A stretch of 64,000 bases of DNA from Gordonia sediminis (GTDB taxonomy: Bacteria > Actinomycetota > Actinomycetes > Mycobacteriales > Mycobacteriaceae): the NCBI GenBank assembly GCA_004193205.1, contig RZUM01000002.1, forward strand, positions 1,054,001-1,118,000, given 5' to 3'. Position 1 is the stretch's first letter; each line of letters opens with the position of its first letter. Shown piece after piece: positions 63,188 through 64,000 of this stretch. Both the position numbers and the translations under genes were made by a program. Below the pieces are notes generated by a model. The model did no database searches. It was not told where the DNA came from and saw only the letters and a program-made list of their open reading frames with translations.

Positions 63188-64000
63188 CCGCAACCACGAC
63201 CCGACCCGCGACCGGCAAGCCCAAGCTCCGCACGTCGGCGATGATCGCGTCGTTCGCCGACCCCGGGCAGAAGACCACACCCGCGCCGTTCGGACACGCG
63301 CTCGTCGCCGCCGCCCGCGAGAACGAGAAGATCGTCGGCCTGACCGCCGACCTCGGCAAGTACACCGACATGCACATCTTCGCCCAGGAATTCCCGGAGC
63401 GGTTCGTACAGGTCGGCATGGCCGAGCAGCTCCTGTTCGGCGCAGCTGCCGGCATGGCCGAAACCGGGCTCATCCCGTTCGCGTCGACGTACTCGGTGTT
63501 CGCCGCGCGCCGCGCCTACGACTTCATCTGCCTCGACATCGCCGAGCCCGAACTCAACGTCAACATCGTCGGTGGCCTTCCCGGCCTCACGACCGGCTAC
63601 GGACCGTCGCATCAGGCCACCGAGGACATGGCCATCTTCCGCGGCATGCCGAACCTGACCATCGTCGACCCGTGTGACTCGGTGGACATCGCGGCGGCCG
63701 TGCCGCAGCTCGCCGATCACCCGGGACCGACCTACCTCCGGCTGCTGCGGGGACAGGTACCGACCGTGCTCGACGAGTACGACTACACCTTCGAGCTGGG
63801 CAAGGCCAAGGTGCTGCGCGACGGCACCGACGTCGTGTTCGTCTCCAGCGGCCTGATGACCATGCGGGCACTCCTCGCCGCCGAGGCGCTGGCCGCCGAC
63901 AACGTCAGCGTCGCCGTGGTGCACTCGCCCACCATCAAACCGTTCGACGCGGAAACGGTGCTGCGCGAACTCGACACCGACCGGCTCGCCGTGACCCTGG
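63184..64000 (+). CDS. Transketolase, C-terminal subunit (3' end beyond window)
   Basis: The visible 272 residues begin at GTG, overlapping the N-subunit stop codon as GTGA. They contain the pyrimidine-binding domain: the glutamate that activates thiamine is in QVGMAEQLLFGAAAGMAE, followed by ASTYSVFAARRAYDFI and the substrate-side GLTTGYGPSHQATEDMAIFRG. The C-terminal regulatory domain has just begun (GKAKVLRDGTDVVFVSSG). The rest and any further genes of the operon lie outside. With its partner it should transfer or cleave two-carbon units, for example making glycolaldehyde or feeding erythrose 4-phosphate into the pentose phosphate pathway. Confidence 0.92.
   Translation, partial: MTATTTRPATGKPKLRTSAMIASFADPGQKTTPAPFGHALVAAARENEKIVGLTADLGKYTDMHIFAQEFPERFVQVGMAEQLLFGAAAGMAETGLIPFASTYSVFAARRAYDFICLDIAEPELNVNIVGGLPGLTTGYGPSHQATEDMAIFRGMPNLTIVDPCDSVDIAAAVPQLADHPGPTYLRLLRGQVPTVLDEYDYTFELGKAKVLRDGTDVVFVSSGLMTMRALLAAEALAADNVSVAVVHSPTIKPFDAETVLRELDTDRLAVTL

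Noticed and set aside
1-64000. tRNA or rRNA genes
   Set aside because: No cloverleaf-like or ribosomal sequence was seen on reading both strands; a tRNAscan run would settle this.

Overview
The window is about 64 kb of high-GC actinobacterial DNA. A mycobactin-type siderophore locus under IdeR-type iron boxes, a HelR-type RNA polymerase rescue motor, a protein with the domain pair and length of mycobacterial Rv2030c, a mymA/virS-like oxidation locus and an Rpf-like transglycosylase together point to Mycobacteriales, most likely Gordonia or a close relative. That assignment is inference from gene content.

Layout. Positions 1-14.5 kb hold mixed metabolism: a truncated amidohydrolase, a sulfotransferase with a DUF1214 protein, an MFS carrier divergent from a ROK regulator, a ferredoxin-reductase-type flavoprotein facing a TetR regulator, a phosphoribosyltransferase/erythromycin-esterase fusion divergent from PEP synthase with a DosR-like box between them, an LLM oxidoreductase and cinA. 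From 14.6 to 21.1 kb lies an esterase - Baeyer-Villiger monooxygenase - AraC regulator - NDMA-type alcohol dehydrogenase - aldehyde dehydrogenase set resembling the mycobacterial mymA/virS region. It looks like a route from ketone to ester to alcohol to acid, and both forward units carry a CRP-like palindrome. At 21.2-23.4 kb helR sits behind a rifamycin-associated element, followed by a field of long palindromic repeats. From 23.9 to 28.8 kb come an acyl-CoA ligase, a secreted lysozyme-like transglycosylase behind a long structured leader with a CRP-like site, a gamma carbonic anhydrase homologue, a lipoprotein and a small secreted protein.

From 28.9 to 55.9 kb is a siderophore locus with four iron boxes. 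It comprises a substrate-binding lipoprotein and a SagB-type flavin oxidase (rightward); a leftward run of thioesterase, ketosynthase, AT-KR-ACP polyketide synthase, an MTB12-like membrane protein and two large NRPSs; an MbtK-like acyltransferase (rightward); and a tightly overlapped leftward operon of ABC exporter (ATPase plus two permeases), MbtB-like NRPS and MbtG-like lysine hydroxylase. Salicylate synthase and the salicyl-AMP ligase are not in the window. A free azoline oxidase in such a cluster suggests an aromatic phenyloxazole/thiazole headgroup.

After a 0.9-kb spacer with two inverted arrays of 21-bp repeats, 56.7-64 kb holds a polyol/ketose catabolic locus: RpiB-type isomerase, DhaK-DhaL kinase, SDR dehydrogenase and TIM-barrel isomerase (leftward), diverging from an MHS-type transporter and a two-subunit transketolase (rightward, cut by the window end). 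Two related palindromic operators lie between the halves. The combination fits erythrulose/threitol or apiose/apulose degradation.
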